From Mycolicibacterium aurum (GTDB lineage Bacteria > Actinomycetota > Actinomycetes > Mycobacteriales > Mycobacteriaceae), in the NCBI GenBank assembly GCA_900078775.1, contig LT549889.1, positions 3,038,001-3,102,000 on the forward strand: a DNA stretch of 64,000 nucleotides. The letters are read 5' to 3'. The first letter of the stretch is position 1. Each line of letters begins with the position of its first letter. Of this stretch, positions 28,253 to 38,568 are shown piece after piece. The notes below the pieces were generated by a model that saw only the letters and a list, made by a program, of their open reading frames with translations, did no database searches and had not been told where the DNA came from. A program made the translations under genes and the position numbers.

Positions 28253-31200
28253 TCACTTCGAGTAGTGCTCGTCGGCACCCAGGCGGGCGTCGGGATCCAG
28301 CAGCATGGCCGCTTCCTGACGCTTCTCCGAGGTGTCATGACCGAACCGGCGATCGGCCGGCTTCTCGTACAGCGCGGGACCGCCGGCGATCGCCGAGGCG
28401 AGGCGCCGCTGCCCTTCCAGTACACGGGCGTTCGCCCGGGCCTGGTAGTCGGCCCGCTGATCGGCCGGCAGAGCCGCGATCAGCGCCTGCGGGTGCACCA
28501 GCGCCACCAGACCCGAGACGTGCCCGAACCCGAGGCTGGTCACCAGACCGGCCTTGAGCGGGAACTTCTCACCCAGGTGCAGGGACTCACGGACCCAGAC
28601 GAAGTGCTCGGCGTTGGACAGCTCGTCGTCCACGCAGTCCAGGCTGCGGTTCGGCGGGATGACGCCGTCGCGCAGGATCTGGCACAGACCCATCATCTGG
28701 AAGGCCGCGGCACCGCCCTTGGCGTGGCCGGTCAGGCTCTTCTGGCTGACCACGAACAGCGGCGCGCCCTTCGAGCGTCCCATCGAGGCCGCGAGCCGCT
28801 CGTGCAGCTCGGTCTCGTTGGGATCGTTGGCCAGCGTCGAGGTGTCGTGCTTGGAGACCACCGCGATGTCGTCGGCGGTGACGCCGAGCTTGGCCAGCGA
28901 GCGGGCCAGCCGCGACTCCCGTCCACCGCGACCCGCACCCAGGGCGCCCAGGCCCGGAGCCGGGATCGAGGTGTGCACACCGTCGCCGAACGACGAGGCG
29001 TAGGCCACCACGGCCAGCACCGGCAGACCCATCTGCACCGCGAGATCACCGCGGGTCAGCAGAATCGTTCCGCCGCCCTGTGATTCGACGAACCCGAGCC
29101 GGCGACGATCGTTGGCGCGGGAGAACCGCGCATCGCTGATGCCCTTGGCTCGCATGGCCTCGGTGTCGGCGGTGGCCGACATGTCGCCGAAGCCGGTGAT
29201 GGCCTCCAGCGTCAGGTCGTCATAGCCGCCGGCGACCACGAAGTCCGCCTTGCCCAGCTGGATCTTGTCGACGCCCTCCTCGACCGACACCGCCGCCGTG
29301 GCGCACGCCGCGACCGGGTGGATCATCGAGCCGTAGCTGCCGATGTAGGACTGCACGACATGTCCCGCGTACACGTTGGGCAGGACTTCCTGCAGGATGT
29401 CGTTCGGCTTGCTCCGGCCCAGCAGGTTGCCGTGGTACATGGTCTGCATCGACGTCATACCGCCCATGCCGGTGCCCTGCGTGCTGGCCACCAGGCTGGG
29501 GTGCACCCAGCGCATCAGCTCGGCCGGGCTGAAGCCCGCCGACAGGAACGCGTCCACGGTCGCCACCAGGTTCCACAACGCCAACCGGTCGATCGAGCTG
29601 GCCATGTCCGGCGTGACGCCGTAGACCTGCGGATCGAAGCCGGTCGGGATCTGGCCACCGACGGTGCGCGACAGCTTCACCTTGCGCGGCACCCGGATCT
29701 CGGTGCCGGCCTTGCGGGTGACCTGCCAGTCCGCGCTGTCGGGCACCGGGGCGATGAGGGTGTGCTCCGGGTCGTACTTCACGAATTCGCGGGCGTCGGC
29801 CTCCGACGAGACCACGAAGGTGAAGTCCTGGTCCAGGAACACCGAAACCAGCAGCGGCGCCGAGTGATCGGCATCGAGGAAGCCGTCGCCGACCCACTCG
29901 CGGATACCGACCTTGGCGACCACGGCATCGTGGTAGCGCTCGACCAGTTCGGACTCGTCGACCAGTTCCCCGGTCTCGGTGTCGTACCAGCCCGGCTTGG
30001 GATCGTCCTCCCACTTGACCATGCCGGTGGTCCAGGCCAGCTCCAGGACGCCGGCGGCCGACAGCTCGCCGGACACCTCCATCTCGAAGCGGGTGCGCGA
30101 GGAACCGTACGGTCCGAGCTCGGCACCGCCGACGATGACCACCATGTCGGCCGGGTCGATGTCGAGGTCGTCCCACGCCGGCGGCGAGGCGGCGGCGTAA
30201 CCGCGCGGCGGCGAGGGCAGCGCCTTGATCGTCGCGTCGGCTCCGTCTTCTTCGGACTCATCGTCCGCGGCAGCCGTCATGTCCTCGCGGGCCTTGGCGG
30301 CCAACTCGGCCATGTCGATCTCGATCTCACCGAGACCACCGGTGAAGTCGACCTCGATCGGCGACCGGGCCGCGGCAACCTTGGACTCGATGTTGCACAG
30401 CGACAACAGCATCGAGGCCATCTCGTCGGTGGTGTAGGTGGTCAGACCGGCCTCTTCCACGGCGCCGACGATGGCGTCGTTGTGGCCCATCAGACCGGTG
30501 CCCTTGGTCCAGCCGATCAGCGCGTGCGCCAGCGAAACCCGCTGCGACCACGACGATTCGGCCTTCCAGCGGGAGACCACGGCGTCCAGTGCGGCCTTGG
30601 CCTCACCGTAGGCGCCGTCGCCACCGAACATGCCCCGGTTGGGCGAGCCGGGCAGCACCACATGCAGCCGCGAGGCGATGTCCCGCTCCGCGCCCAGGTG
30701 CGACAGACCGGCGATGAGCCGCTGCACGGCCCACAGCAGAACCTTCATCTCCATCTCGGAGCGGGCGCCGGCGTCCGACAGATCCCCGGCCACGCGCGGC
30801 GCGGCGAACGGGAACAGCAGCGTCGGGTTCTGCGCGTCCTTGAGGTGGATCGCCTTGGGGCCCAGGTTCTCGGTCTGCTCGTTGCCGACCCACTCCACGA
30901 GCGCGTCGATGTCCGAGTAGGAGGCCATGTTGGCCGGGACCACCCACAGCGTGGCGTCGAAGCGGGCGTTATCGCGGTACAGCGTGCGGTAGAAGGCCAG
31001 CCGGTCGTCGTCGAGCCGGGAGGTGGTGGCGATGACGGTCGCGCCGCCCTGCAGCAGCTGGGCCGCCACCGAGGCGGCGATCGAGCCCTTGGACGCGCCG
31101 GTCACGACGGCCACCTCATTGGCGTAGCCACCCTTGCCCGGGTTCTCCGCGCCGGCCGCGGCACGGCCGTACAGCGCGGCGTGCACGTTGCGCCCGGCCG

Positions 31201-34200
31201 CCAGGGCCTTGCCCTGCCACCAGGTGGCCTGGGTGCCGACGATGTTGCCCGCACCCTCGAAGCTCTGCGACAGACGCTCCCAATCGGCGTCGATCTCGCT
31301 CTCGTCGAGCAGCCAGATCCGCGCCAGATCCTCACGGGCACTTGCCCACCGGTCGTCGAACACGACGGCCTTGCGGCCATCGAACACCGGTGCCACCAGA
31401 CGCGGCCAGTCCGAACCGAGTTCGGTGGTGACCAGGTCGATCAGCTCGGCGTCGCTGACGGCCTCCGGTGCGCTGACCGGGTTGTCCAGCCCGAGCTGCC
31501 CCAGGATGGTGCGGGCCGCGTTGGCCAGCACACCGTTGGGACCGGTGACCTTCTCGGCGAATTCGCCCAGCGCCGCGGAGTCCACCACGCCGCCGCCGGC
31601 CGCACCGGAGGACGGCAGGCTCACCGCGATGCCCTTGCGCGCGGCGACCGCGGCGACGGCACCGTCGATGACCTTGTCGACCGAGGCCGCGTCGGCCAGC
31701 GCCCCGTCGTGCAGACCGCCCATGTCGCCACCGCGGACGCTGGAGCCCTCACGGGTGCCCAGCGCGACCTCGGCGGTCACATGCTTGACCCAGCCCGGCC
31801 CCAATTCCCATGTCTTGGCGACACGTTCGGCGATGTAGGCCGGACGCTTGCCGGACGGGCCGAAGACGGTACGCAGCTGATCGTTGATCGCGTCGGACAG
31901 CACCGGGCCGAACGGCTTGTAGGTGCGGGCCAGCTTGGTCACCTGTGCCTTGAGGCCGGACAGATCGGCCTCGGCGGCACCGTCGATGGCGCCCAGGTTC
32001 AGCTCGGAGCCGAGGTCCACCAACATCTGGTTGCGTCGCGAGGACGCACCGTCGGTGATCGACTCGATGGAGTCCAGCGGCTCGATCTGATCGATGCGCA
32101 TCTTCGACGCCAGTGCGATGAGCACCAAAGTGGCATCGGCAGCGTCGAATCCGATGTCGTCGGGGCGGGGACCACCGCTGGGAGCCGCGGCCGGAGCCGG
32201 GGCTGCGGGCGCGGCCGCAGCCGGAGCGGCCTCGGCGACCGGCGCCTCTGCGATCTCCTCGGGCTCGGGCTCCGGATCGGTGTCGGTGGCGAACAGCACG
32301 GCCGCATCGCGCTCGGCGTTGAGCACCTCGGTGGTGTTGTGCGAGTACTCGGGCAGCTTCAGCGTGTTGGTCGCCAGGCCCGCCACCGTCGGCGCGGTCT
32401 TCACGCCGATCTCGACGAACCGCTCCACCCCGAGACCACCGGCGGCCTCCTCGATGAACAGCAGGTCCTGGGTCTCGATCCAGCGCACCGGGCTGGCGAA
32501 CTGCCAGGCCAGCAGCTCGATCACGATCTTGCGCATCAGCTCACGCGGACGCTCGTTGCGCCAGGTGTCGTAGTCGGCGAGCACCTCGTCGAGCGGCTCG
32601 GCCGGCACCAGATCGCGGATCTCCTGGATGAAGTCACGGTCCAGCGTGAACGGCCGGGGCACCAGGTTCGGAATGTACTTGCCCACCAACAGTTCCGGAT
32701 CGGCATCGGTCGGCATGACCCGCTCCAGGCTGCGGCGGAAGTCGGCGACGCCGACACGCAGCACCTCGGAGTGGAACGGCACGTCGATACCGGGCACCAG
32801 GATGAACGAGCGCTTGCCGCCGCTGATCTCGCGACGACGCTCGATCTCCTCCTCCAGGGCCTCCAGGCCGCGGACCGTACCGGCGATGGCGTACTGCGAG
32901 CCGCGCAGGTTGAAGTTCACGATCTGCAGGAATTCGCCGGTGCGCTCGGAGATCTCGGCGACGAACGCGGTGACGTCGTCATCGTCGAGGTCGATCTGCG
33001 ACGGCCGGATCGCGGCCAACCGGTAGTTGGAGCGGCCCTTCTCGTCACGCGGCACGATGTCGTGCATCTTGGAGCCGCGGTGGAAGACCACCTCGAGCAG
33101 CGCGGGCAGCTCGTAGACACCGGAAACACAAGCCAGCGCGGTGTATTCGCCGACGGAGTGGCCACAGGCGATGGCGCCCTCGACGAACGCGCCCTGCTCC
33201 CGCATCTCGGCGACCTGGGCGGCGGCCACGGTCGCCATGGCGACCTGGGTGAACTGCGTCAGGTACAGCACGCCCTCGGGGTGGTGGTAGTGCACCCCGG
33301 AGGCGATCAGGCTGGTCGGGTTGTCCTTCACCACGTGCAGCACCGAGAAGCCCAGGGTGTCGCGGGTGAATTTGTCGGCGATGTCCCACACCTTGCGGGC
33401 GGCCTTGGAGCGGGCCCGGACCTCCATGCCCATGCCCTTGTGCTGGATGCCCTGACCGGGGAAGGCGTACACCGTCTTCGGCGCGGCCAGCTGTGCGGAG
33501 GCGGCCATCACCAGATCGCCGCCGACCTTCGCGGTCACCTCGACGATCTCCGCACCACGGTCGATACCGACCCGGTCCACCCGGAATTCGATCTCGTCGC
33601 CGGGCAGCACCATGCCCAGGAATCGCGAGGTCCAGCCGACCAGGCGGGCCGGCGGGGTGGCGCGACCGTCGGTGGCGGTGACCACGTGTTGGGCGGCGGC
33701 CGAGAGCCACATGCCGTGCACGATCGGGCCCTTGAGCCCGGCCAGCAGCGCGGCGGCGCGGTCGGTGTGGATCGGGTTGTGGTCCCCGGACACCACGGCG
33801 AACGCGCTCATATCGGTGGGCGCGGTCATGGTGACGTCACGGCGGCGGCGACGCGGGGTGTCGGTGGCGTTGTCGGTCATGGCCCCGCCGGCACGCACCG
33901 GGTCCTCCAGCTCGACCGCGCCGGTGCGTCCACGGATCGCGAAACGCTCCTGCAGGCGGGCCAGTTCGGTGCCCTCGGCGTCACTGATGACGACGTCGAC
34001 CGGCACGACACGGCCGACCTCGGTGTCGACGGCCGCCGAAGCCGTTGCGGTGACCGTCAATTCGGCGACCGACTTGGGCATCGGGGCGAGCAGGTGGGCG
34101 GCGTGGTCCAGGTGCACCAGGCTCAGCAGACCCTCGATGACCGGGAACCCGGCGTCGGTGACGGCAGCGCCGATGGTGGCGAACACCGCGGGCCAGCACT

Positions 34201-37200
34201 TGCCGACCAGCGCGTCGGGCACCAGGGTCAGGCCCGGGGCCAGCGGGGCGCCGAAGGTGGCGGTGACGCCGGTGTGATCGGCGACCTCCTCCGGATCCCA
34301 GCTCACGGTGACGGTGGCGGCGTTGTCGACCACGGCCGGCAACGAGTCCACACCGTCCACCCCGGCGGCGATCGCCAGCACGGCACGCATCGCCGCGGCG
34401 GCGTCCTCGGTGGTGACCACCGGCACACCACCGTTGACGGTGGCCGCCGGCAGCGTCAGCTTGATCTCGATCCAGATGTCGGACAGTGGGACGCTGAGGG
34501 TGACACCGGCATCGGTCAGTTCCAGCCGGGAACCGGTGGACGGGTGGGTCGCCGAACGGTTCTCGTTGACCTGCCACTCGTCCGAGGCACCGATGCGGTG
34601 CACCGGGTTGATCGCGGTGCGGCCGGCCCACAGCACATCGGGCGAATCCAGCACCACGGCAATGGGTCCGGTGACGGCAGCGTTGCCCTGACGGCGGGAG
34701 ACCACCGGCGCGGGCTGTGCGCCGGTCGCGACGACCTCGTCGATGGCGGCCTGCTCGAAGCGGTCCAGCAGTTCACCGACGGGCTCGTCGACCCGGGTGA
34801 TCCCGGCGACCGCGGCGGTGCCGGGAATGACACAGACCTGGTCGGCGGTGTAGCGGGCATCGTGGGCCTGCCACAGCGAGTCACTGCGCCACCAGCGGCG
34901 CACGTCCTTGTCGACGACCGGGACGAAGTTGACCGGCTTGCCCGGGGTCTTGCACAGGGTGATGAAGAACGGCACGTCGGCCGGGTGCAGCTTGATGTTC
35001 TCGGCGTCCGGGTACCGGTTGAGCAGGATGTCGACGGCGGCGGCCGGCTGCTCCAGCAGCGCCTCGCCCTCCGGGGTGCCCGGGAACAGCGTCTCGATCG
35101 GACCGGAGTCGGCCGGGTGCAGACGGGCCTCGGCGCGCTTGAGCATCTCCTCGAAGCGGTCGCGCCAGGTGATGTCCAGCCACGGCGAGTCGCCCGACTT
35201 GGTGTCGGCGGTCGAGTCGCCGTCACCGATGGCCAGCTCGACGTAGCGGTCCAGCCACTGCAGATAGGTCATGTCGGCCACGTCGCCGAAGTACGGCTTG
35301 GCGGTGTCGGCCATCGCGGCGATGATCTCGTCGCGGCGCTCGGCGACAGCGTCGGCGTCACCGGCGACCTCGTCGAGCAGACGGCCGCAACGCGATGCGG
35401 TGTTGTCGATCTCGTGGATGTCGGCACCGAGCTGGCTGCGCCCGGAGGCCATGCCGCCCTGGGCCTTTCCGGCGCCTACCCAGACGTCGGTGCCCTTGGT
35501 GTCCACCAGCAGCTGCTTGACCGCGGGCGAGGTGGTGGCCTCGGACGTGGCCATCGCCGCGGTGCCGACCAGGATGCCGTCGACCGGCATCAGCGGGAAG
35601 CCGTACTGCTGCGACCAGCGGCCGGCCAGGTACTCGGCCGCGCGCTCCGGGGTGCCGATGCCACCGCCGACGCAGATGGTGATGTTGGACAGCTTGCGCA
35701 GATCTGCGTAGGTGCTCAGCAGCAGATCGTCGAGGTCCTCCCAGGAGTGGTGCCCGCCGGCGCGGCCACCCTCGATGTGGGCGATGACGTCCTTGTCCGG
35801 CACCTCGGCCGCGATCTTGATGACGGCCTTGATCTGGTCCACGGTGCCCGGCTTGAACACCACGTGGGCGATGCCGATCTCGTTGAGCTCCTCGATCAGG
35901 GCCACGGCCTCATCGAGTTCCGGGATGCCGGCGGTGACGACGACGCCGTCGATCGGGGCACCGGACTGGCGGGCCTTCTGCACGATGCGCTTGCCGCCCA
36001 GCTGCAGCTTCCACAGGTAGGGGTCCAGGAACAGCGAGTTGAACTGGATGGCGCGGCCCGGCTCCAGCAGCTCGGTCAGCTCGGCGACCCGGTCCTCGAA
36101 GATCTTCTCGGTGACCTGACCGCCACCGGCCAGTTCCGCCCAGTGACCGGCGTTCGCGGCCGCCGCGACGATCTTGGCGTCCACGGTGGTCGGCGTCATA
36201 CCGGCCAGCAGGATCGGCGAGCGGCCGGTGAGCCGGGTGAACTTGGTGGACAGCTTGACCGAACCGTCGGGCAGGGTGACGGTGGACGGGGCGTAGCTGG
36301 CCCAGGCGGCGGGCACCTCGGGCACCGCGCCGACGGTGAACAGGCTGCGCTGGCCGGCGCGGGTGGCGGCCGGCACGATGCCGATCCCCAGGCCGCGGAT
36401 GACCGGCGCGGTGAGCCGGGTGACGGTGTCGGACGGGCCCAGGTCGATGATCCAGCGGGCGCCCGCGGCGTGCAGGGCCTCGATGTCGGAGACCCAGTCG
36501 ATCGGGTTGACGAAGATGGACTCGGTCATGGAGTGCGCCAGCTCGGCGTCGATACCGCACTGGGCGGCCCAACGGTCGACGAGGGCGACCCCGTCGGCCA
36601 GGCGCGGGGTGTGGAAGCCGACCTCGACCTGCACCGGGTTGAAGACCGGCGAGAACACCGCGCCGCCGCGCAGCTTGTTCTTGCGCTCGGCCTCTTCCTT
36701 CTCGGTGATCTTGGAGCAGTACAGCTCGAACCGGCCCAGCTGTTCGGGGGTGCCGGTGATGACGACCGAGCGGCGGCCGTTGCGGATGGACAGCACCGGG
36801 GGCAGCACGGTGCGCACGTCGGTGGAGAACTCTTCGAGCAGCTCGGCGATGCGGGCCGGGTCGACGTTGGTGACCGACACCATCGGGGTCTTGTCCCCGC
36901 GGCCGACCATGCCGCGGCGGCGCGAGACCAGCGATCCGGCGGCGCCGATCAGCTGGAGCAGGGCGAGCAGTTCGGCGTCGCGGGTGCCCTTGGCCTTCAG
37001 CGACTCGACGCCCAGGATGCCCTGGGAATGGCCGGCCATGGCGACCGGCGGGGTGCCCATCAGATCGAGGCCCTGGCGGGTCAGCGCGCGGATGGCGGCC
37101 ATCTGGGTCAGCAGGATGCCGGGCCCGGAGATGGCGGCCGTGGTGAGCTGCTGGGTGTCGGGCAGCGGCTCCTCGGCAGCCAGCGCGCGCACCCACTGCA

Positions 37201-37477
37201 GCGGCTCGAAGCCGATCGGGCGCACCACGACGAGTTCGCGGGCCACCGGCTCCAGCAGCAGGGCGGCCTCACCGACCAGCTCGCTGAGCTCGGATTCGAT
37301 GCCGGCGGAGCTGACCAGCTCCTCCAGGCTCTCCAGCCAGGCGCCACCCTGACCACCGAAGGCGACCGCGTACGGCTCACCGGCGTTCAGGAGATCGACG
37401 AGCGCATGCGCCCCCGTCAACGAACCCTCGTTCAGGCTGTTCTTGGCTGTCACCCTGTCGTGTTCGTTGATCGTCAC
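28253..37477 (-). CDS. fas: Type I fatty acid synthase
   Basis: 3,074-residue multifunctional synthase making C16-C18 and C24-C26 acyl-CoAs, the precursors of membrane lipids and mycolates. Domains in order, from motifs: acetyl transferase (GHSQG, Ser151), FMN enoyl reductase (LLAGMTPTTVDAK; HIEGGRAGGHHSW near 574), MaoC-type dehydratase (VSGDHNPIHTD near 1,232), malonyl/palmitoyl transferase (GHSVGEYTAL near 1,442), ACP (phosphopantetheine Ser in DGASSRRNQ, near 1,810), ketoreductase (VTGASKGSIAAS near 2,126) and ketosynthase (Cys in VAACATAAV near 2,723; His in KHDTSTLAND and GHAKGGAA). No phosphopantetheinyl transferase domain; acpS follows separately. The GTG start is preceded by GAGGGAG. 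An Ala/Pro linker flanks the ACP. Intact, full length. Confidence 0.98.
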   Translation of the reverse strand: MTINEHDRVTAKNSLNEGSLTGAHALVDLLNAGEPYAVAFGGQGGAWLESLEELVSSAGIESELSELVGEAALLLEPVARELVVVRPIGFEPLQWVRALAAEEPLPDTQQLTTAAISGPGILLTQMAAIRALTRQGLDLMGTPPVAMAGHSQGILGVESLKAKGTRDAELLALLQLIGAAGSLVSRRRGMVGRGDKTPMVSVTNVDPARIAELLEEFSTDVRTVLPPVLSIRNGRRSVVITGTPEQLGRFELYCSKITEKEEAERKNKLRGGAVFSPVFNPVQVEVGFHTPRLADGVALVDRWAAQCGIDAELAHSMTESIFVNPIDWVSDIEALHAAGARWIIDLGPSDTVTRLTAPVIRGLGIGIVPAATRAGQRSLFTVGAVPEVPAAWASYAPSTVTLPDGSVKLSTKFTRLTGRSPILLAGMTPTTVDAKIVAAAANAGHWAELAGGGQVTEKIFEDRVAELTELLEPGRAIQFNSLFLDPYLWKLQLGGKRIVQKARQSGAPIDGVVVTAGIPELDEAVALIEELNEIGIAHVVFKPGTVDQIKAVIKIAAEVPDKDVIAHIEGGRAGGHHSWEDLDDLLLSTYADLRKLSNITICVGGGIGTPERAAEYLAGRWSQQYGFPLMPVDGILVGTAAMATSEATTSPAVKQLLVDTKGTDVWVGAGKAQGGMASGRSQLGADIHEIDNTASRCGRLLDEVAGDADAVAERRDEIIAAMADTAKPYFGDVADMTYLQWLDRYVELAIGDGDSTADTKSGDSPWLDITWRDRFEEMLKRAEARLHPADSGPIETLFPGTPEGEALLEQPAAAVDILLNRYPDAENIKLHPADVPFFITLCKTPGKPVNFVPVVDKDVRRWWRSDSLWQAHDARYTADQVCVIPGTAAVAGITRVDEPVGELLDRFEQAAIDEVVATGAQPAPVVSRRQGNAAVTGPIAVVLDSPDVLWAGRTAINPVHRIGASDEWQVNENRSATHPSTGSRLELTDAGVTLSVPLSDIWIEIKLTLPAATVNGGVPVVTTEDAAAAMRAVLAIAAGVDGVDSLPAVVDNAATVTVSWDPEEVADHTGVTATFGAPLAPGLTLVPDALVGKCWPAVFATIGAAVTDAGFPVIEGLLSLVHLDHAAHLLAPMPKSVAELTVTATASAAVDTEVGRVVPVDVVISDAEGTELARLQERFAIRGRTGAVELEDPVRAGGAMTDNATDTPRRRRRDVTMTAPTDMSAFAVVSGDHNPIHTDRAAALLAGLKGPIVHGMWLSAAAQHVVTATDGRATPPARLVGWTSRFLGMVLPGDEIEFRVDRVGIDRGAEIVEVTAKVGGDLVMAASAQLAAPKTVYAFPGQGIQHKGMGMEVRARSKAARKVWDIADKFTRDTLGFSVLHVVKDNPTSLIASGVHYHHPEGVLYLTQFTQVAMATVAAAQVAEMREQGAFVEGAIACGHSVGEYTALACVSGVYELPALLEVVFHRGSKMHDIVPRDEKGRSNYRLAAIRPSQIDLDDDDVTAFVAEISERTGEFLQIVNFNLRGSQYAIAGTVRGLEALEEEIERRREISGGKRSFILVPGIDVPFHSEVLRVGVADFRRSLERVMPTDADPELLVGKYIPNLVPRPFTLDRDFIQEIRDLVPAEPLDEVLADYDTWRNERPRELMRKIVIELLAWQFASPVRWIETQDLLFIEEAAGGLGVERFVEIGVKTAPTVAGLATNTLKLPEYSHNTTEVLNAERDAAVLFATDTDPEPEPEEIAEAPVAEAAPAAAAPAAPAPAAAPSGGPRPDDIGFDAADATLVLIALASKMRIDQIEPLDSIESITDGASSRRNQMLVDLGSELNLGAIDGAAEADLSGLKAQVTKLARTYKPFGPVLSDAINDQLRTVFGPSGKRPAYIAERVAKTWELGPGWVKHVTAEVALGTREGSSVRGGDMGGLHDGALADAASVDKVIDGAVAAVAARKGIAVSLPSSGAAGGGVVDSAALGEFAEKVTGPNGVLANAARTILGQLGLDNPVSAPEAVSDAELIDLVTTELGSDWPRLVAPVFDGRKAVVFDDRWASAREDLARIWLLDESEIDADWERLSQSFEGAGNIVGTQATWWQGKALAAGRNVHAALYGRAAAGAENPGKGGYANEVAVVTGASKGSIAASVAAQLLQGGATVIATTSRLDDDRLAFYRTLYRDNARFDATLWVVPANMASYSDIDALVEWVGNEQTENLGPKAIHLKDAQNPTLLFPFAAPRVAGDLSDAGARSEMEMKVLLWAVQRLIAGLSHLGAERDIASRLHVVLPGSPNRGMFGGDGAYGEAKAALDAVVSRWKAESSWSQRVSLAHALIGWTKGTGLMGHNDAIVGAVEEAGLTTYTTDEMASMLLSLCNIESKVAAARSPIEVDFTGGLGEIEIDMAELAAKAREDMTAAADDESEEDGADATIKALPSPPRGYAAASPPAWDDLDIDPADMVVIVGGAELGPYGSSRTRFEMEVSGELSAAGVLELAWTTGMVKWEDDPKPGWYDTETGELVDESELVERYHDAVVAKVGIREWVGDGFLDADHSAPLLVSVFLDQDFTFVVSSEADAREFVKYDPEHTLIAPVPDSADWQVTRKAGTEIRVPRKVKLSRTVGGQIPTGFDPQVYGVTPDMASSIDRLALWNLVATVDAFLSAGFSPAELMRWVHPSLVASTQGTGMGGMTSMQTMYHGNLLGRSKPNDILQEVLPNVYAGHVVQSYIGSYGSMIHPVAACATAAVSVEEGVDKIQLGKADFVVAGGYDDLTLEAITGFGDMSATADTEAMRAKGISDARFSRANDRRRLGFVESQGGGTILLTRGDLAVQMGLPVLAVVAYASSFGDGVHTSIPAPGLGALGAGRGGRESRLARSLAKLGVTADDIAVVSKHDTSTLANDPNETELHERLAASMGRSKGAPLFVVSQKSLTGHAKGGAAAFQMMGLCQILRDGVIPPNRSLDCVDDELSNAEHFVWVRESLHLGEKFPLKAGLVTSLGFGHVSGLVALVHPQALIAALPADQRADYQARANARVLEGQRRLASAIAGGPALYEKPADRRFGHDTSEKRQEAAMLLDPDARLGADEHYSK

Positions 37478-38039
37478 TGTGTATCTCCCTCGGTGCAGTC
37501 TTCTTCACGCAATGTCGCTGGTCGTGCGGGTGCGCCGCGTCTTCGCGGCGAGGATTCGATCGGGGTCCTCGGGCTTTCTCGGGACCCGTCGTCCTGTAGT
37601 CCGTCGGGGATTCGGCGTTGAATCTCCACTGGGCCGGTTTACGTCCAGGCGATCCGGGCAATTAAGTGCCGGATGCGGCCAGAGGACGGCCCAACCCCAC
37701 TAAGGGTGTCATAAGAGCAGCGGCCTGCTTCCGGCCCGAAATGGTTACTGGCGAGTTCTACGCCCGGGTAACCATGACTTGGGTAACCAGCGCCGCGGCG
37801 GCGCCCAAACCTCGTCGGGACAAACGTCCTGTTGGCAGGTGGTTACGCCGGAGTAGCTATAACTTCCCAGATCAGCGGGATGCCGTTATCAAATCGTTAT
37901 CTAAGAATTTCGTGGTGTTCGACACTGCGGACGGCCTCGGGAGCGGCGGTTGACAAGAGACACCTGATGCAGAAGTGTCCACTCGACGGTGACGCAGCGC
38001 AAAATCAGTTTGCTGGAAATCATTACTGATCGGTAAGTC
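37478..38039. other. Upstream region of fas
   Basis: 562 bases without a supported gene. It includes the fas leader and, from 37741 to 37846, a cluster of GTAACC/GGTTAC repeats. The stretch 37850-38039 is AT-richer and carries the 3' flank of the decayed DUF1906 gene. Confidence 0.6.
37741..37846. promoter_or_regulatory. Cluster of four GTAACC/GGTTAC repeats upstream of fas
   Basis: ATGGTTAC (37741-37748) and its exact reverse complement GTAACCAT (37768-37775) flank 19 bases. Further copies are GTAACC at 37783-37788 and GGTTAC at 37841-37846. The cluster lies about 265-370 bases upstream of the fas start. fas is controlled in mycobacteria by the TetR-type activator FasR, which binds inverted repeats upstream of fas; whether these are FasR sites is inference. 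Confidence 0.5.
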
Positions 38040-38568
38040 TCAATCCCACTGTCCGCAATCGGGCTTGAGGATGTGGTTGACGTCCACCCCGATGCCGCGA
38101 CTGTGCGCGCGTCGATCTCGACCCTGGTGCAGATGCGCGGCCGGGTGGGCCGTCCGGCCCGGCGAGCCCCAGTTGTGCTGCCAGTAGTACGCCCCGATCC
38201 CGTCCTGCAGAGCCCATTCGATGGTTTTCGAGTTGGCGTAGACGCCGGTGCGCTGCCGCCCGAGCACCGATTCCCAGCCCCGCAGGAACGGCACCACCTG
38301 CGCCTTGTACTGCTCATAGCCGGGGTCGTCGATGGAGGCGTACACCGGCGCACCGATCGCACCGCCGGCGGCGGTGTGCAGTTGCCACGCTTGGCGTGCG
38401 CCACCCCGGCCTTGTGCCCGCCGAGCCAGTCCGCGGTGTCCTGCTTGCCGTACTGGTAGCAGGACACGATCTTCAGACCCGCCCGGTAGAGGTCGCGGGC
38501 CTCGACCAACCGGATGGGCTTACCCAGCATCCAGGCACCGCCGGGGCGGCGGTCGGAGACGTACCGGC
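38040..38568 (-). pseudogene. Remnant of Rv2525c-like DUF1906 (glycoside hydrolase-like) gene
   Basis: Reading on the minus strand, RYVSDRRPGGAWMLGKP to GVAHAKRG matches the interior of Rv2525c. A one-base loss at about 38,385 shifts the frame to QLHTAAGGAIGAPVYASIDD and on to GVYANSKTIEWAL. An extra G after HLHQ (about 38,123) and a missing G before GIGVDVN (about 38,098) give a further eight-residue frame excursion, ending at HILKPDCGQWD and TGA. The signal peptide and first roughly 65 residues of the normal protein are absent: homology begins exactly where the MerR gene ends. Rv2525c is a Tat-exported, cell-envelope protein that normally lies upstream of fas, so this position is orthologous. 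The indels are in short G/C runs, so sequencing error could explain the frameshifts but not the missing N-terminus. Confidence 0.8.

Noticed and set aside
29318..37621. A 2,767-codon open frame on the plus strand opposite fas
   Set aside because: It is antisense to a fully conserved FAS-I with every domain motif intact. High-GC codon bias keeps opposite frames free of stops, and the translation is low-complexity Gly/Arg/His/Val without any domain.
37478..37665. A short leader peptide gene before fas
   Set aside because: The frames here are Arg/Ser-rich, lack a convincing ribosome site and overlap the fas leader.
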